A DNA stretch of 64,000 nucleotides from Anisakis pegreffii (Eukaryota > Nematoda > Chromadorea > Rhabditida > Anisakidae), in assembly GCA_035041965.1 (NCBI GenBank), contig JAPYMA010000840.1, positions 1 through 64,000 of the forward strand. Reading direction: 5' to 3'. Numbering within the stretch: position 1 is the first letter of the stretch; each line of letters starts with the position of its first letter. The notes beneath the pieces were generated by a model, which was not told the origin of the DNA, did not search any database, and saw nothing but the letters and a program-made list of their open reading frames with translations. Positions 63,291 through 64,000 of the stretch are shown one piece after another. The position numbers and the translations under genes were made by a program.

Positions 63291-63576
63291 CGTCAGCCAG
63301 GAGTGGCCATCAAAGTATTGAATTCATGTTTTAACAATTAATTAAAGTTTCAACGCGTATTGCACCGACTATCAGCTTGATAAAAAAGGGGGTGACTTTT
63401 AACTGATAGAAGGTGGACTGAATCAGTAAAGGCCCAATGTTCCCCCTTAGTTGATAGTAGACAAAATGAAAGGCAAAGGAAGGGATAAGTAAAACAATGT
63501 GCCGAAATAAAAACAATCAAAAAGGAAGAACAATAGAATTGATAATATAGACAGGATAAAGAAAAGTTAAACGTGT
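63291..63576. other. No gene seen
   Basis: AT-rich sequence without recognisable features. Confidence 0.4.
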
Positions 63577-63702
63577 AAATCGAACGTGTCTGGAGCGTCG
63601 AGAATTCCACTGCGACGAATAGAATCGAATGAACACTTTTGAACCAAACGTATCCGGAGCGTTGGGACTCGAACACGTGTAGAATCGAATGAACACTTTA
63701 TT
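63577..63702. repeat. Two-copy tandem repeat
   Basis: Two diverged units of about 63 bp, each with a 'cgtgtctggagcgt'- or 'cgtatccggagcgt'-type core and ending 'tagaatcgaatgaacacttt'. Confidence 0.75.
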
Positions 63703-64000
63703 TTCACAATATCGAACGTCAACAATTCCGTAGTCTAGCGATAAGCAACGACAGCAACAATACGATGAATTTGAGTTGCCAATTGTTTAGCGTAAAAATG
63801 ACCGTACAATTGAAATTACTAACGGTGATCGAAGCAGGGGACGGAAACGAAAAAAAATTAAATGATAATAAATGATAGCAATAATATTGAATATTAGTTT
63901 AATATGATGATAATTTCTAATATTTTTTCTTTCTACATTAATTTCCTTCCTCACAAATGAACCGCCCTCATCCACCTCCACCGTTAGTAATCGAAGCAGG

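Overview
The window looks like AT-rich genomic DNA from a nematode. Three observations support this. (1) A beta-integrin gene on the minus strand encodes a PAT-3-type cytoplasmic tail with two NPxY motifs. (2) A perfect 22-nt copy of the nematode spliced leader SL1 lies at 8139-8160. (3) Genes consist of many small phase-consistent exons with GT..AG introns, spread over long intergenic stretches rich in AAT microsatellites and decayed transposons. Species cannot be determined from the sequence alone.

Three conserved genes can be assembled exon by exon, all on the minus strand. They are a CREB-type bZIP factor (crh-1/CREB like; seven coding exons between 28891 and 12509, extreme N-terminus not securely placed), a complete EMG1/NEP1 ribosome-biogenesis methyltransferase (five exons, 37109-34637, 238 aa) and a complete integrin beta subunit (pat-3 like; twenty coding exons, 48658-40101, 820 aa). 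In every case the reading phases match across all assigned junctions. They act in unrelated processes (transcription, 18S rRNA maturation, cell-matrix adhesion), and nothing shows they form an operon.

Layout: 1-6.3 kb is a transposon graveyard. It holds three direct copies of an unnamed repeat, a tRNA-derived SINE with a foldback partner, a hAT-like remnant, and a 2.5-kb foldback element whose left arm carries 16-bp tandem repeats. From 6.3 to 12.5 kb there is no gene, but it contains the SL1 copy and a dispersed tandem-dimer repeat. The CREB gene covers 12.5-28.9 kb, with a 12.5-kb intron holding a dead LINE reverse transcriptase. Two candidate upstream CREB exons lie near 32 kb. EMG1 is at 34.6-37.1 kb and the integrin at 40.1-48.7 kb; the integrin introns carry a MITE, a hairpin and a SINE fragment. 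From 48.7 to 57.6 kb no gene is seen. From 57.6 to 64 kb there is a possible unknown two-exon gene, a second copy of the tandem-dimer repeat, and a broken LTR-retroelement locus with duplicated gag pieces and an eight-copy minisatellite made of short hairpins.

No intact transposase, rRNA, functional tRNA or CRISPR array was found.
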